The notes under the pieces were generated by a model that was not told the origin of the DNA, did not search any database, and was given only the letters and a program-made list of their open reading frames with translations. From Gordonibacter urolithinfaciens (GTDB taxonomy: Bacteria; Actinomycetota; Coriobacteriia; Coriobacteriales; Eggerthellaceae), in the NCBI RefSeq assembly GCF_900199375.1, contig NZ_LT900217.1, positions 1,736,001 to 1,800,000 on the forward strand: a DNA stretch of 64,000 nt, read 5' to 3'. Below are positions 40,531 to 49,353 of the stretch, piece after piece. The position numbers and the translations under genes were made by a program. Positions within the stretch are counted from its first letter, which is position 1. Every line of letters begins with the position of its first letter.

Positions 40531-41238
40531 TCACATCCCCTCTCCGTAGACGAGCGCCGGCTTTTCCTTCGTTCCCGCCTGCACGTAGAACACCTTGGGG
40601 TCGTTGCCGAGCTCCTCCTGCAGCCTCACGGCGGGCCGGCCGTCGAGGAAGCGGCTCACGTCCGAGGCCGGGTCGTCCAAGTCACCGAAGATGCGCGCGT
40701 TCGCGGGGCAACCCCGCACGCACGCGGGCTTCTCGCCCTCGGCGCGGTATTGCTGGCAGAACGTGCACTTCTCGGCGACGCCCTGTGGCCGATCGCGCGT
40801 GTAGACCAAGCGCCCCTCGTCATGGCTGTCGAGCGGGTAACCGTAGCAGTAGCGGTCCTCTTCCACACCCTTCGTCTTGGCTGGATCCTCCCAGTTGAAC
40901 TGCCGCACGCCGTAAGGGCAGGCGGCCAGGCAGTAGCGACAGCCGATGCAGCGCTCGTAGTCGATGAGCACCGTGCCGTCGGCGGCTTGGTAGCTCGCGC
41001 CCGTCGGGCACACCTTCACGCACGAGGCGTTCTCGCAGTGCTGGCACGACACGGGCAGAAACGCCATCTCAAAGCCGCCTCCTCGCGTTTCGGTGGCAAC
41101 CTGGTGCTCGTCGCTGCCCACGGTGAACACGCGGTTCCACCAGATGCCCTCGGGTTGGGCATTGTGGTTCTTGCACACGACCATGCACGTGCGGCAGCCT
41201 ATGCACCGGTCGAGGTCGATTGCCATCCCTAGTTTCAT
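40531..41238 (-). CDS. 4Fe-4S electron-transfer subunit (DmsB/NrfC-type)
   Basis: 235 residues starting MKLGMAIDLDRCIGCRTCMV, overlapping the stop of the catalytic subunit (ATGA). Four cysteine clusters: CIGCRTCMVVC, CQHCENASCVKVCP, CIGCRYCLAACPYGVRQF, and CTFCQQYRAEGEKPACVRGC. Together they hold four [4Fe-4S] clusters, as in DmsB and PhsB. There is no signal peptide; it is carried across by its Tat-exported partner. It connects the membrane anchor to the molybdenum subunit. Confidence 0.94.
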   Translation of the reverse strand: MKLGMAIDLDRCIGCRTCMVVCKNHNAQPEGIWWNRVFTVGSDEHQVATETRGGGFEMAFLPVSCQHCENASCVKVCPTGASYQAADGTVLIDYERCIGCRYCLAACPYGVRQFNWEDPAKTKGVEEDRYCYGYPLDSHDEGRLVYTRDRPQGVAEKCTFCQQYRAEGEKPACVRGCPANARIFGDLDDPASDVSRFLDGRPAVRLQEELGNDPKVFYVQAGTKEKPALVYGEGM

Positions 41239-43865
41239 TGCGCACCTGCCTTCCTCACATCGCAGAGGCATTCGTTCCATGCCATGTTCGTCGACCACGT
41301 GGCGCCGATGAAGTAGATCTCATGGATGGGATTGATGAACGGGTAGATGAGCGTGTTGTACGACGACCCGCCGGTATAGCGGGCCCACCAGCCCATCTCG
41401 AAGATACATTGCTTCGGATAGAGGCCGGGCTCTAGCACGAGCTTGCCCTTCACGTGGCCTCGGTCGTTGAACACATCCACCTCGTCGCCTTCGGCCAGGC
41501 CCTTCGCCATCGCGTCATCGGGGTTCATCCACACGCGGGGCAGCCCGTCTTGCAGCTCGAGCATCATGGGGTTGCTCGAATAGTTGGAGTGGACGCGATA
41601 CAGGCTGTTGCGCGTGAGGTAGTTGAAGGGGTACTTCTCACGGGCCGACGGGTCGAGGGCGTACTCGGTGTCTTCGAACAGAGGCTTCCACACGGGTAGC
41701 TGCTCGCCCTGCGCCAGGAACACGTCGTGGTCTTTGTAGAACTCCATGCGCCCGCTCGGCACGAAGTGGTCGGTCGAACCCGGCGCGTTCGGCAGCGATG
41801 GGGGCGGGAACGGCGTGCGGTTGTGGATCTGATCCCAGAAGGGAATCATCTTGTCCTCCGGGTTCGCATGATTCATCTTCACGGGACCGCGCCGCAGGTC
41901 TTCCACCGTGATGCCGGCCACCTTCTCGCCGCCGGTTGCGAGGAACTTCTCGAGTACGGCTTCGATCTGCTTCTCGGAGTCTTCCGGCGGGAAGTTGGGG
42001 AACTGCTCTCCCCAGGCCGGGTCGATGCGCCGGGCCAGCTCGGAGAATATCCAGATCTCGGGGCGCGCCTCGCCTGGCGGGTCCGCCGCCTTCTGCTGCA
42101 GTTGGATGTAGGGGTGCAGCGGCGTGGTGCACACGTCGGTCTTCTCGTACCAGGCGCAGCCGGGCAGCACGACGTCGGCGTACTCGACCGTGGTGGTGTG
42201 CAGGAAGTCGCAGGTCATGACAAACTCGAGCTCGCCGCTCTCCACGCGTTTGCGTAGCGCGTCGCAGACGGCGTGCTGGTCGAAGGGGTTCGCCCAGCCG
42301 GTGAGCAGGGCGTGGAAGCCGTTCTTCGGGTAGGGTGCCGACATCGTCTCGGTGGGGCCGTTCACGAAGTAGTGGTAGGGCGTTGCGGTTGCGTTCGCGT
42401 TCGGCGGCATGAACCACGAGGCCGGCTTGAAGCGCACCTTGTATTGGCCGATGTAGTCGGAAATGCCGCCGCCCAGCTTGCCAATGTTGCCGGTGAGTGC
42501 CGCCAGCAGGGTGAGCGCACGACCCTTGAGGTCGCCGTGATGGTACTGATGGGCGGAGCCGCCGAGGATGATGTGGGCTGGCTTGACGGTGGCCGTCAGT
42601 CGGGCCAGCCGCTCGATGGTCTCGGCGGGCACGTCGCTTATGTTCTGCGCCTTCGCGGGCGTGTAATCGCGCTCGAGCAACTCTTTGAGTAGCTGGAACG
42701 CGGGCTTCGCCTCCACGGTGGAACCGTCTTCGAGCGTGAGGGAGAACGTGCCCTCAAGCGCAGCTGTGGATGGCATTTCCAGCCGGGTAGGGCTGATAGC
42801 AGTGGGCGCTCCGTCCACAATGGCCACGTAGACCTCGCGCTTCTCGGGCGTTTCCTGCGGGCGTTCAAGCCCCTGCACGTCGGCCGCAAGGACGCGCTTG
42901 CCCGTGGCTGTGTTCACGAGCAGCGGCTGGTCAGTGTATGTTTTGATGAAATCTGCGTCGTAGAGTTCCTCGTCGATAATGACCTTCGCCATGGCGAGCG
43001 CAACGGCTGTGTCGCTGCCGGGCGCAAGCCGCACCCATTCGTCGGCCTTCGCCGCCGTGACCGTGTAGTTCGGGTCGAAGTAGATCACCTTGCCGCCGGC
43101 CTCCTGCGACCTTGTGAGAAAGTGCGAGTCGGGAAGACGGGTGGTCATGATGTTCGAGCCGAAGTTCAGGGTGAGGCGAGAGTCCTCCCACGCATAGCTT
43201 TCCAGCTCTTCGCATTGGCAGCCGAACGTTTCAGGGAAGAACATGGGCAGGTCGCCGTTCATCTCGTAGCCGGGAAAGTTCGTCCAACCGCTCATGTTTA
43301 CCAGGCGGATGAACGTTCCCTTATTGATGTAGTTGAGCGGCGGCACCTGGTAGTCGACGGCTATCGAGTCCGCACCGTAGTGCTCGGTTATCTCGCGGAT
43401 GCGCTTGGCGGCGAAGTTGAGTGCCTCGTCCCACGTGCATTCACGCAGTTGGCCGCCGTCTTTGTAGGGCGTCTCGCGAATCATGGGATGTAGCAGGCGG
43501 TCGTCGCCATACATCATGGTGTTGAATGTGGTGCCTTTCAGGCAGCCGCGCGGATTGTAGCCGTCGTTCTCGTAGTCGGCCGCTTGGATGAGCGTCTTTA
43601 CCTGTCCGTCGTACGTTGCGGCCACCATGCCGCAAGCGCCGGTGCAGTTGGGCGAGCAGGTTGATCGGACGTGGGTGAGGCCCATGCCGTCTGTTTCGTC
43701 CATCATACCGTCGCCCGTCATATCGTCGGCGAGCGCTTGCGCGAGTGGCGCCACGCTTCCGGCGGTGCAGGCGACGACGCCGGCTGCCGCTGTGGTTTTT
43801 AGAAATCCCCTCCGTGTTTGCTGCGGGCCACTTGGCCCGTGAGCGCGTGCGTTGTGCTCCTTCAT
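41235..43865 (-). CDS. Tat-exported molybdopterin oxidoreductase, catalytic subunit
   Basis: 876 residues. Tat signal TRRGFLKT (R18, R19) and a hydrophobic stretch to about residue 46. [4Fe-4S] ligands C70-x3-C74-x3-C78-x29-C108. The segment NGDLP (D205) lies where type II DMSO reductases (nitrate, selenate, chlorate, dimethyl-sulphide) carry their Asp metal ligand, and SNIMTTRLPDSHFL with FDPNYTVTAAKADEWVRLAP is close to that group too. The pterin-binding domain ends AEGDEVDVFNDRGHVKGKLV. Substrate unknown. A perfect inverted repeat (43911-43934) lies about 50 bp upstream. Operon with the iron-sulphur and NrfD-like genes. Confidence 0.92.
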   Translation of the reverse strand: MKEHNARAHGPSGPQQTRRGFLKTTAAAGVVACTAGSVAPLAQALADDMTGDGMMDETDGMGLTHVRSTCSPNCTGACGMVAATYDGQVKTLIQAADYENDGYNPRGCLKGTTFNTMMYGDDRLLHPMIRETPYKDGGQLRECTWDEALNFAAKRIREITEHYGADSIAVDYQVPPLNYINKGTFIRLVNMSGWTNFPGYEMNGDLPMFFPETFGCQCEELESYAWEDSRLTLNFGSNIMTTRLPDSHFLTRSQEAGGKVIYFDPNYTVTAAKADEWVRLAPGSDTAVALAMAKVIIDEELYDADFIKTYTDQPLLVNTATGKRVLAADVQGLERPQETPEKREVYVAIVDGAPTAISPTRLEMPSTAALEGTFSLTLEDGSTVEAKPAFQLLKELLERDYTPAKAQNISDVPAETIERLARLTATVKPAHIILGGSAHQYHHGDLKGRALTLLAALTGNIGKLGGGISDYIGQYKVRFKPASWFMPPNANATATPYHYFVNGPTETMSAPYPKNGFHALLTGWANPFDQHAVCDALRKRVESGELEFVMTCDFLHTTTVEYADVVLPGCAWYEKTDVCTTPLHPYIQLQQKAADPPGEARPEIWIFSELARRIDPAWGEQFPNFPPEDSEKQIEAVLEKFLATGGEKVAGITVEDLRRGPVKMNHANPEDKMIPFWDQIHNRTPFPPPSLPNAPGSTDHFVPSGRMEFYKDHDVFLAQGEQLPVWKPLFEDTEYALDPSAREKYPFNYLTRNSLYRVHSNYSSNPMMLELQDGLPRVWMNPDDAMAKGLAEGDEVDVFNDRGHVKGKLVLEPGLYPKQCIFEMGWWARYTGGSSYNTLIYPFINPIHEIYFIGATWSTNMAWNECLCDVRKAGAQ

Positions 43866-43910
43866 GCTGATCGCACCTTCCTTTCGGTGACATTTGCATG
43901 ACCCACCCTT

Positions 43911-43934
43911 CCATCAGGCAATATATCCTGATGG
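43911..43934. promoter_or_regulatory. Perfect inverted repeat upstream of molybdoenzyme operon
   Basis: CCATCAGG-CAATATAT-CCTGATGG: 8-bp arms with an AT spacer, 46 bp before the catalytic-subunit start. It could be the operator of the neighbouring Crp/Fnr protein, although it does not match the TGTGA or TTGAT half-sites of the E. coli proteins. Confidence 0.5.
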
Positions 43935-44291
43935 ATCGTAGCGTGGGCACGGGAATGCCGTGGCAATCAGCGCGCGCTTTTGGTTGTATACAGAATTACC
44001 AGCCCCCTTGCGGGCGAGTATATGCGGGCTAGTTCGATGGCGCAAGAAGCGCAAGCGAGAAAGTTTGAATTGACAAAATCTACAAATAAACAACATAACT
44101 TTTTTGATTTTTGCTGCATTCATGGCCGACAAGCGCGAGTTTTCAGTTTTAAATACAATATACCTATGCCCAATTGAGTGAACGCCTCCCAAGCCCCCGA
44201 CGCTTCGCTTTTTTTCAAAAAGTCGCGTTCTTTTCTCGTCCGTTACCTCGTGGTTGCTGGCCTTGCGAGTTTGTTTCATATACTGGAACCT
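43935..44291. other. AT-rich gap between molybdoenzyme operon and nhaA
   Basis: 357 bp. The portion 44040-44180 is strongly AT-rich, with a TTGACA at 44070-44075 that may be a -35 element for nhaA, but no firm -10 at 17 bp. The nhaA frame is open from a GTG at 44178; those 38 codons are not NhaA-like and probably are not translated. Confidence 0.45.
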
Positions 44292-45713
44292 ATGACATCA
44301 GGGAACGACAAGGTGGGGCGCGACGAGCTGGGGCCGGCTTGCTTGAGCGGCGATCCGGCTTGCTCGCCTACGGAGCGCATCTTGGAGCCGGAGGTGCGGC
44401 ACCATCATCGGCGTAGGCGCAAGCTCCTGGAGTTCACGCACTCGTCCACCCGGGCGACTATGCTCATGCTCGCGGCGGCCGTGGCGGCCCTTGTCATCGA
44501 GAACACGCCGGTGCTTCCGTATTTTGCGGAGTTCTGGCACACGTTCGAGCTTGGCTTCTCGCTGGGGTCGTTCGCGCCGCACCTCACGCTCGAGCATTTC
44601 ATCAACGACTTCCTCATGGCCATATTCTTCCTGCTGGTGGGCTTGGAGATAAAGTTCGAGCTCACGGCGGGCGAGCTGCGCAACCCGCGCAAGGCCCTGC
44701 TGCCCATCTTGGGCGCGGCCGGCGGTGCCGTGGTGCCGGCCGTCGTGTACACGGTGGTGAACATGGGCAGCGGCTTCGAGCAGGGCTGGGGCGTTCCCAT
44801 GGCGAACGACATCGCGTTCTGCCTGGGTATCTTAGCGCTGCTGGGCAGCCGCATACCGGCGGGGCTGCGCTCGTTCTTGTCCACGCTCACCATAGCCGAC
44901 GACATGATCGCCATTCTGGTGATCGCGGTGTTTTACACGGCCGACCTCGATATCGCCTGGCTGGCAGGCGGCCTGGCGTTGTTCGCCGGTGCGCTCGTCA
45001 TCAACCGGCTGCATGTGTACGACCTGTGGCCGTACGTGCTCATTGGGTTGGCCATGTGGGTGTGCTTCCTGCTCTCGGGCGTGCACGCCACCATTGCGGG
45101 CGTGCTGCTGGCGCTGGCCATTCCGGCGAAGTCGCAGGTAAAGCTGGATCGGGCGCCGGGTTGGTTCGAGGCGCGGGCGCGCAAAGCCGACGAGCGCTAC
45201 GACCCCGGCGAGCCCGACATCGTGCAGAAGGAGTACCTGGGCGAACTCGACGAGATCGGCCGCGTGTCGCGCATGGCCATTCCGCCCATCACGCGGTTGG
45301 ACTACCGTCTGCACATCCCCGTGTACTTTTTCATCCTGCCGCTGTTCGCGTTCTCGAACGCCAGCGTGGTGCTGACGGGTATGGACCCCCTCGCCGTCAT
45401 CGCGAACCCCGTGACCATCGGCGTGTTCTGCGGCCTTTTGTTCGGCAAGCCGCTCGGCATCTTCCTGGCCACCTGGCTCACGGTGAAGCTGCGCTTAAGC
45501 GATCTCCCCGCTGGCGTGAGCTGGGGCCATATCGCAGGCGTGTCCGTGCTGGGCGGCGTGGGCTTCACCATGGCCATCTTCGTGACGAACCTGGCATTCG
45601 TCGATGCGAGCACCATCGCCATGGCGAAGGCGGCTATTCTGGCGGCTTCGCTCGTGGCCGGCGTCGCCGGCTTCCTCGTGCTGCGCCGCGTGACCGACGA
45701 GGAAGAGGAATAA
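44292..45713 (+). CDS. nhaA: Na+/H+ antiporter NhaA
   Basis: 473 residues from ATG 44292 (a GTG at 44178 would add 38). The first 55 residues are hydrophilic with a His/Arg cluster (RHHHRRRRK). The NhaA core then has LEHFINDFLMAIFFLLVGLE, GWGVPMANDIAFCLGILALL (where E. coli NhaA has the DIAFA motif), STLTIADDMIAILVIAVFYT with the paired aspartates that bind sodium, and GGVGFTMAIFVTNLAF near the end. A 60-residue charged insertion (KSQVKLDRAPGWFEARARKA onward) separates the two halves. It exports sodium in exchange for protons. Convergent with a LuxR gene. Confidence 0.93.
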   Translation: MTSGNDKVGRDELGPACLSGDPACSPTERILEPEVRHHHRRRRKLLEFTHSSTRATMLMLAAAVAALVIENTPVLPYFAEFWHTFELGFSLGSFAPHLTLEHFINDFLMAIFFLLVGLEIKFELTAGELRNPRKALLPILGAAGGAVVPAVVYTVVNMGSGFEQGWGVPMANDIAFCLGILALLGSRIPAGLRSFLSTLTIADDMIAILVIAVFYTADLDIAWLAGGLALFAGALVINRLHVYDLWPYVLIGLAMWVCFLLSGVHATIAGVLLALAIPAKSQVKLDRAPGWFEARARKADERYDPGEPDIVQKEYLGELDEIGRVSRMAIPPITRLDYRLHIPVYFFILPLFAFSNASVVLTGMDPLAVIANPVTIGVFCGLLFGKPLGIFLATWLTVKLRLSDLPAGVSWGHIAGVSVLGGVGFTMAIFVTNLAFVDASTIAMAKAAILAASLVAGVAGFLVLRRVTDEEEE

Positions 45714-45764
45714 GGGGCTGCCGATGACGGTGAAATCGCGAAAGAAAGATGAAGGACTACTACG

Positions 45765-46184
45765 TCACTGCTGATTCTGCTCAAGCAGCTTCTTCAGCTC
45801 CGATGAGCTATGTATGCCCAGCTTCCTGTAAATTGAGTACTTGTGTGCTTTGGCGGTAGACGGGGAAATACCCAGCGCGTTGGAGATATACGTGGGGTTT
45901 CGCTCGTTCGCAAGGTAGCGGAGGATATGTCCCTCGCGTTCGGTCAGCCCGTATTCCCGTTCAAGTGCCAGAATGGCTTTCTTTCTCCTGCCGGGAATGT
46001 TCCCGCCGATAATATCGAACAAAGGCGTTCCCGACCGGGTGAACTCTATGGTATCTAAAGCATCGATCAGATCTACAAGAAGGTGTCCAAGCTGCTGCTT
46101 GCTTTGCGTTTCGGCGAGATAGCCGGGAATGGCATTATAAAGCAGGGCTGCCGCTTCGAGCACCTTCGTTTCGTTTTCGTCCAT
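45765..46184 (-). CDS. Small LuxR-type regulator without membrane or receiver domain
   Basis: 139 residues. An N-terminal helical part (1-70, LGHLLVDLIDALDTIEFTRS) has no receiver or PAS features. The C-terminal HTH reads YGLTEREGHILRYLANERNP, then TYISNALGISPSTAKAHKYS and IYRKLGIHSSSELKKLLEQ. A consensus TATAAT (46221-46226, reverse strand) precedes the start, and a perfect ATAGTAaTACTAT palindrome (46203-46215) lies between it and the start codon, as expected for autoregulation. The same half-sites recur in the control region of the two molybdoenzyme modules to the right, so this is their likely regulator. Confidence 0.85.
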   Translation of the reverse strand: MDENETKVLEAAALLYNAIPGYLAETQSKQQLGHLLVDLIDALDTIEFTRSGTPLFDIIGGNIPGRRKKAILALEREYGLTEREGHILRYLANERNPTYISNALGISPSTAKAHKYSIYRKLGIHSSSELKKLLEQNQQ

Positions 46185-46202
46185 AACACCGCACTTCCCT
46201 TG

Positions 46203-46226
46203 ATAGTAATACTATTGGGTATTATA
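46203..46226 (-). promoter_or_regulatory. Promoter and operator of the small LuxR gene
   Basis: TATAAT at 46226-46221 (reverse strand) and the palindrome ATAGTAATACTAT at 46203-46215, 19 bp before the start codon. Related ATAGTA/TACTAT elements occur at 49401-49640. Confidence 0.7.
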
Positions 46227-46276
46227 TCCATAGTGTAATCAAAGTAGATTGATCAACGATAAAGAATCTTTTGCCG

Positions 46277-46303
46277 ACAAAAGGGCCCTTTGAAAAGGGC
46301 CCC
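46277..46303 (-). terminator. Rho-independent terminator of left dehydroxylase-like module
   Basis: On the reverse strand GGGCCCTT-TTCA-AAGGGCCC followed by TTTTGTC, 35 bp past the stop of the small iron-sulphur gene. Confidence 0.82.
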
Positions 46304-46337
46304 GGAACATAACAGTTTAGTGCTGGCTTGCTTCTGC

Positions 46338-46670
46338 CTAGGGGATGAAGCACGTTACTTTCCTACCGTGATCGGCCATCGCCGTGGACAGATCATCGAG
46401 CGCGACGAGCTCTATGCATTGGGCTAGGCAATGATGAATGCAGGCAGGCTTTTTCCCGGCTTTCACACGGTCTTCGCACAGATCGCAAAGATCTGAGGGA
46501 ACAGGCACGTAATCCCAGAGCCAAGAGCCTTTCATCTTCGCAGGACCCAGTTCGTTGACCTTGATGCCCCACTCGTCAAGCGGGAGATCATGCTCTTTTC
46601 GGCATGAGACTTCGCACACATGACAGCCTGTGCAGTATTTATAATCTATCAGCAGTGCATATTCGCTCAT
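46338..46670 (-). CDS. Small 4Fe-4S partner protein of molybdoenzyme
   Basis: 110 residues starting MSEYALLIDYKYCTGCHVCE, 1 bp after the stop of the catalytic subunit. Cysteines: CTGCHVCEVSC, then CDLCEDRVKAGKKPACIHHC, so two [4Fe-4S] clusters. The landmarks HDLPLDEWGIKVNELGP and VPVPSDLCDLCEDRV match the small electron-transfer partners of cytosolic catechol-dehydroxylase-type enzymes (Gordonibacter and Eggerthella) as I remember them. A near relative lies at 52617. Confidence 0.88.
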   Translation of the reverse strand: MSEYALLIDYKYCTGCHVCEVSCRKEHDLPLDEWGIKVNELGPAKMKGSWLWDYVPVPSDLCDLCEDRVKAGKKPACIHHCLAQCIELVALDDLSTAMADHGRKVTCFIP

Positions 46671-46671
46671 G

Positions 46672-48999
46672 TTAGGCCTCCTTCCTCGTGGCAACGGGGC
46701 TTGCTGGATCAATGCCGATCGCGCCCTGCTCGGTGTCGGGGCTCAAGGTGCCGAGTGCGTCGAGCCCGTCCACCTTGTATATCTTGCATAGGACGTTTTT
46801 GAATGGAGCACCGAAGCCAATGCGGCCTATAGCACGATGTGGCACGAGACTGTTGATGTTGGACTTCCACACACCGCTGAGATTGGGTGCTTCTGGATCC
46901 TGTTCGGGGAACCACCATCCGTGCTGGGCGTGTATGACTCGCGGATCGATAATAGGGGTGACGTGCGCTTTCTCGATAGCTTTGCCGAGCGGGTTCTCGA
47001 TGCACACCCAATCGCCCTCCTCGATGCCGTATAGTGCTGCCGTTTCGGGGTTGATCTGCACAAGAGGGTACGGCATGAGGGCGCGCAAGGACGGCACTTG
47101 TCGGTGCTCGGAGTGGAAGGAAGTGGTTTCGCGTCCACCCGTGGTCATAATGAGCGGGTATTCGTTGGCAAGTTCGGGACGGCTGAACGGCGTGAGTGCA
47201 TTCTCTTCGAAGTAGGGAAGGGGATCCTCACCCCAATCCTCATAAAGGCTCGAGCATAGTTCGACCAAGCCTGTGGGGGTGTTGAAGCCCGGCTCGCCAT
47301 CTGGTCGCAGCAGGCCCTTCTCGTACTTGCGGTACTCGAATTCCTGCTGCACCCAGCCCAGCTCCTGCAGCTCCTCGAAGGTGATACCGAGCTGGGGCTT
47401 GATCTGCTCGGTGAAGAAATCGGCCACGTTGTCCCATGGCCATGCCTTCGGATTGAGCCGCTTGCCCACCATGAAATCTATTTCGAGGTCGGAGTGGCAA
47501 TCTCCCACCTCGACGCACTTGTTCATGGCCATGACCATGTGCGTGTTGCGCCCGAAGTGGGGAAGCACCACGCCGTCGTGCTCGGCGAACGTGGTCACTG
47601 GCAGGAACAGGTCGCACAGGCCCATGGCCGTAGGAGTCATGAAGACGTCTTGGCAGACGTTGAACTCCATCTTCTCGAGCGCCTTGAACCAGCGTTTGCC
47701 TTGCGCGTTGGTGGTGTTCGCTATGCCGTTGGTGGCGTAGAACCACGCCATCTTGAGCGGATAAGGCTCGTCGGTTTCCAGTGTGTCGAGGATGCAGTCG
47801 GGATGTGCTATGAGGTGTGCGGCGCGAAATCCCTGGTAACGGGGGTCGGTAATCTGCTTTTCGAGCATGCCCGGCGGGAGCTGCTGGGCGCATTCGTATC
47901 GCCACTTCCCCATGAAGCTCGCTGGCACGGCCAGTGTCACCCCTCCTGGCACGTCCAGATCGCCGAGGATGGCCGCGAGGATGAGCACGGTGTGGCCGGC
48001 CTGCACCCCATTTGCGTTCGTGTCTATGGCGAGCCCCCACATGAACGATGAAGGATGGTTCTCTGCGATGGCGCGTGAGGCGGCGGCGATGGTGGCGGCC
48101 GGAACCCAGGTGATCTCCTCCACCTTATCCAGCGGGTACTCGGCAGCACGCTCCTTGAGCTCATCGAAGCCGTAGCACCAGTTCTCAACGAAGTCGTGGT
48201 CGTAGAGATCTTCCTGTATCAGATAGTTGATCATACCCAGGCCGAGTGCGGCATCGGTGCCGGGACGGAGCTGCAGGTGGAAATCGGCATGAGCAGCCAT
48301 CCATGTGACACGCGGGTCTACCACCACGTAGCGCGATCCGCGCTTCATGAGGTCGATGAGCGTATGGCCGAAGAACCCGTCGGGGTTCGAGAACAGGGGA
48401 TCCTTTCCCCATAACACGATGTACTTCGGCACCTCGTAGCGCGGGTCGTCGTAGCGGTCGGGGAAGAAGGCTGCGTAGTCGAGCTCGGGATAGCCCGCCC
48501 CGAGTATGAAGTCGGCCACCGAGCAGCGTGGCCCATAGCACGAGTCGCCGCTCATGGGGAAGCACGAGTTCGGTGTGCCGAGGGCGGCATAGGCGAGCGG
48601 TGTTTTGTAGAGTGTGGCCTCGCGGCCCGTGCCCTGGAAGGCCACGATGGACTCGGCGCCCCAGTTCTCCTTGACGTAGCTCACCCGCTCTTCGATGATG
48701 TCGAGCGCCTCGTCCCAGGTGATGGGCTCCCAGGCGTCCTTCCCGCGATCTTCGCGTGCGCGCTTCAAAGGGCTCAGGACGCGCTTCTCGCTGTACATAT
48801 ACTCGGGAAGCGTGAGGCAGCGCACGCACAGGCGCCCTTGGGTGATGGGGTGGTCCGGATCTCCCTCTACGTCCACCACCTTGCCGTCTTTAACGGTCAG
48901 GTACATGCCGCACCCCACCGGGTGGTCGCCCGGCGGCGACCAGGCGCAGGTGCGGCACTTGACCACGCCGTCACCGCATTCGATTATCCGCTCTGACAT
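46672..48999 (-). CDS. Cytosolic molybdopterin enzyme, catechol-dehydroxylase-like (left module)
   Basis: 775 residues behind GAGAGGAG, with no Tat signal. [4Fe-4S] ligands C15-x2-C18-x11-C30-x27-C58 (followed by VRC). Likely metal ligand C154 in SGDSCYGPR, at the position of Cys/Sec in nitrate reductase Nap and formate dehydrogenase. Pterin motifs: WGKDPLFSNPDGFFGHTLID, VVDPRVTWMAAHADFHLQLR, RPGTDAALGLGMINYL and HGWWFPEQDPEAPNLSGVWK. This set resembles the acetylene hydratase / pyrogallol transhydroxylase / catechol dehydroxylase group of the DMSO reductase superfamily. The substrate is probably an aromatic or other non-metal acceptor; which one cannot be told. Middle gene of a three-gene operon. 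Confidence 0.88.
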   Translation of the reverse strand: MSERIIECGDGVVKCRTCAWSPPGDHPVGCGMYLTVKDGKVVDVEGDPDHPITQGRLCVRCLTLPEYMYSEKRVLSPLKRAREDRGKDAWEPITWDEALDIIEERVSYVKENWGAESIVAFQGTGREATLYKTPLAYAALGTPNSCFPMSGDSCYGPRCSVADFILGAGYPELDYAAFFPDRYDDPRYEVPKYIVLWGKDPLFSNPDGFFGHTLIDLMKRGSRYVVVDPRVTWMAAHADFHLQLRPGTDAALGLGMINYLIQEDLYDHDFVENWCYGFDELKERAAEYPLDKVEEITWVPAATIAAASRAIAENHPSSFMWGLAIDTNANGVQAGHTVLILAAILGDLDVPGGVTLAVPASFMGKWRYECAQQLPPGMLEKQITDPRYQGFRAAHLIAHPDCILDTLETDEPYPLKMAWFYATNGIANTTNAQGKRWFKALEKMEFNVCQDVFMTPTAMGLCDLFLPVTTFAEHDGVVLPHFGRNTHMVMAMNKCVEVGDCHSDLEIDFMVGKRLNPKAWPWDNVADFFTEQIKPQLGITFEELQELGWVQQEFEYRKYEKGLLRPDGEPGFNTPTGLVELCSSLYEDWGEDPLPYFEENALTPFSRPELANEYPLIMTTGGRETTSFHSEHRQVPSLRALMPYPLVQINPETAALYGIEEGDWVCIENPLGKAIEKAHVTPIIDPRVIHAQHGWWFPEQDPEAPNLSGVWKSNINSLVPHRAIGRIGFGAPFKNVLCKIYKVDGLDALGTLSPDTEQGAIGIDPASPVATRKEA

Positions 49000-49110
49000 A
49001 ACCTCTCCTCTCTCGTGCTGTTTATCGCGTGGTGGCACTTTTCCGGTTTCAAGGATGATTTCGCTGAGAAAGGCGACCTCTAAATGCCGGAAAGTGCCGG
49101 AGCCACGGGC

Positions 49111-49353
49111 CTACTTGCTGATGGGCGCTCCCGGCGCCTTCGGGGCAGAGGGGGCGTTGGGCATCCCATGAGCCGTTGGTGCGGGTACGACTGCCGGGGA
49201 AGCCGGTGCGGGCGCGTCGTCCTCGGCGCCTTCGGTCGGCGACTTGCAGAAGGGGCATTTCTTGGGCAGCTGCCCCGCTACGCGGTTGATGCGCTTGCCG
49301 CAAGACGGGCAGGTGGCGGGGGGCAGTTCGGTCTCGGCTGGTCTGAAGCACAT
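49111..49353 (-). CDS. Small zinc-ribbon protein of 'MCFRPA' type (left module)
   Basis: 80 residues. It begins MCFRPAETELPPATCPSCGK and has a second pair in KKCPFCKSP: C15-x2-C18 and C33-x2-C36, a four-cysteine zinc ribbon, plus Cys2. The rest (PAPASPAVVPAPTAHGMPNA) is Ala/Pro-rich and probably disordered. The ribosome site AAAGAGG is present. It is the first gene of the left module, 111 bp before the molybdoenzyme. A second protein with the same MCFRPA start is first in the right module. I know no function for the family; a maturation, chaperone or regulatory role is inference. Confidence 0.8.
   Translation of the reverse strand: MCFRPAETELPPATCPSCGKRINRVAGQLPKKCPFCKSPTEGAEDDAPAPASPAVVPAPTAHGMPNAPSAPKAPGAPISK

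Noticed and set aside
43914-44279. 121-residue reverse frame in the AT-rich gap before nhaA
   Set aside because: No ribosome site, mixed composition and no recognisable motif; it crosses the likely nhaA and molybdoenzyme promoters.
46338-46670. Assignment of the Mo enzyme at 46672 to a specific substrate such as dopamine or hydrocaffeic acid
   Set aside because: Residue-level knowledge to tell catechol dehydroxylases apart is not available from the sequence alone.
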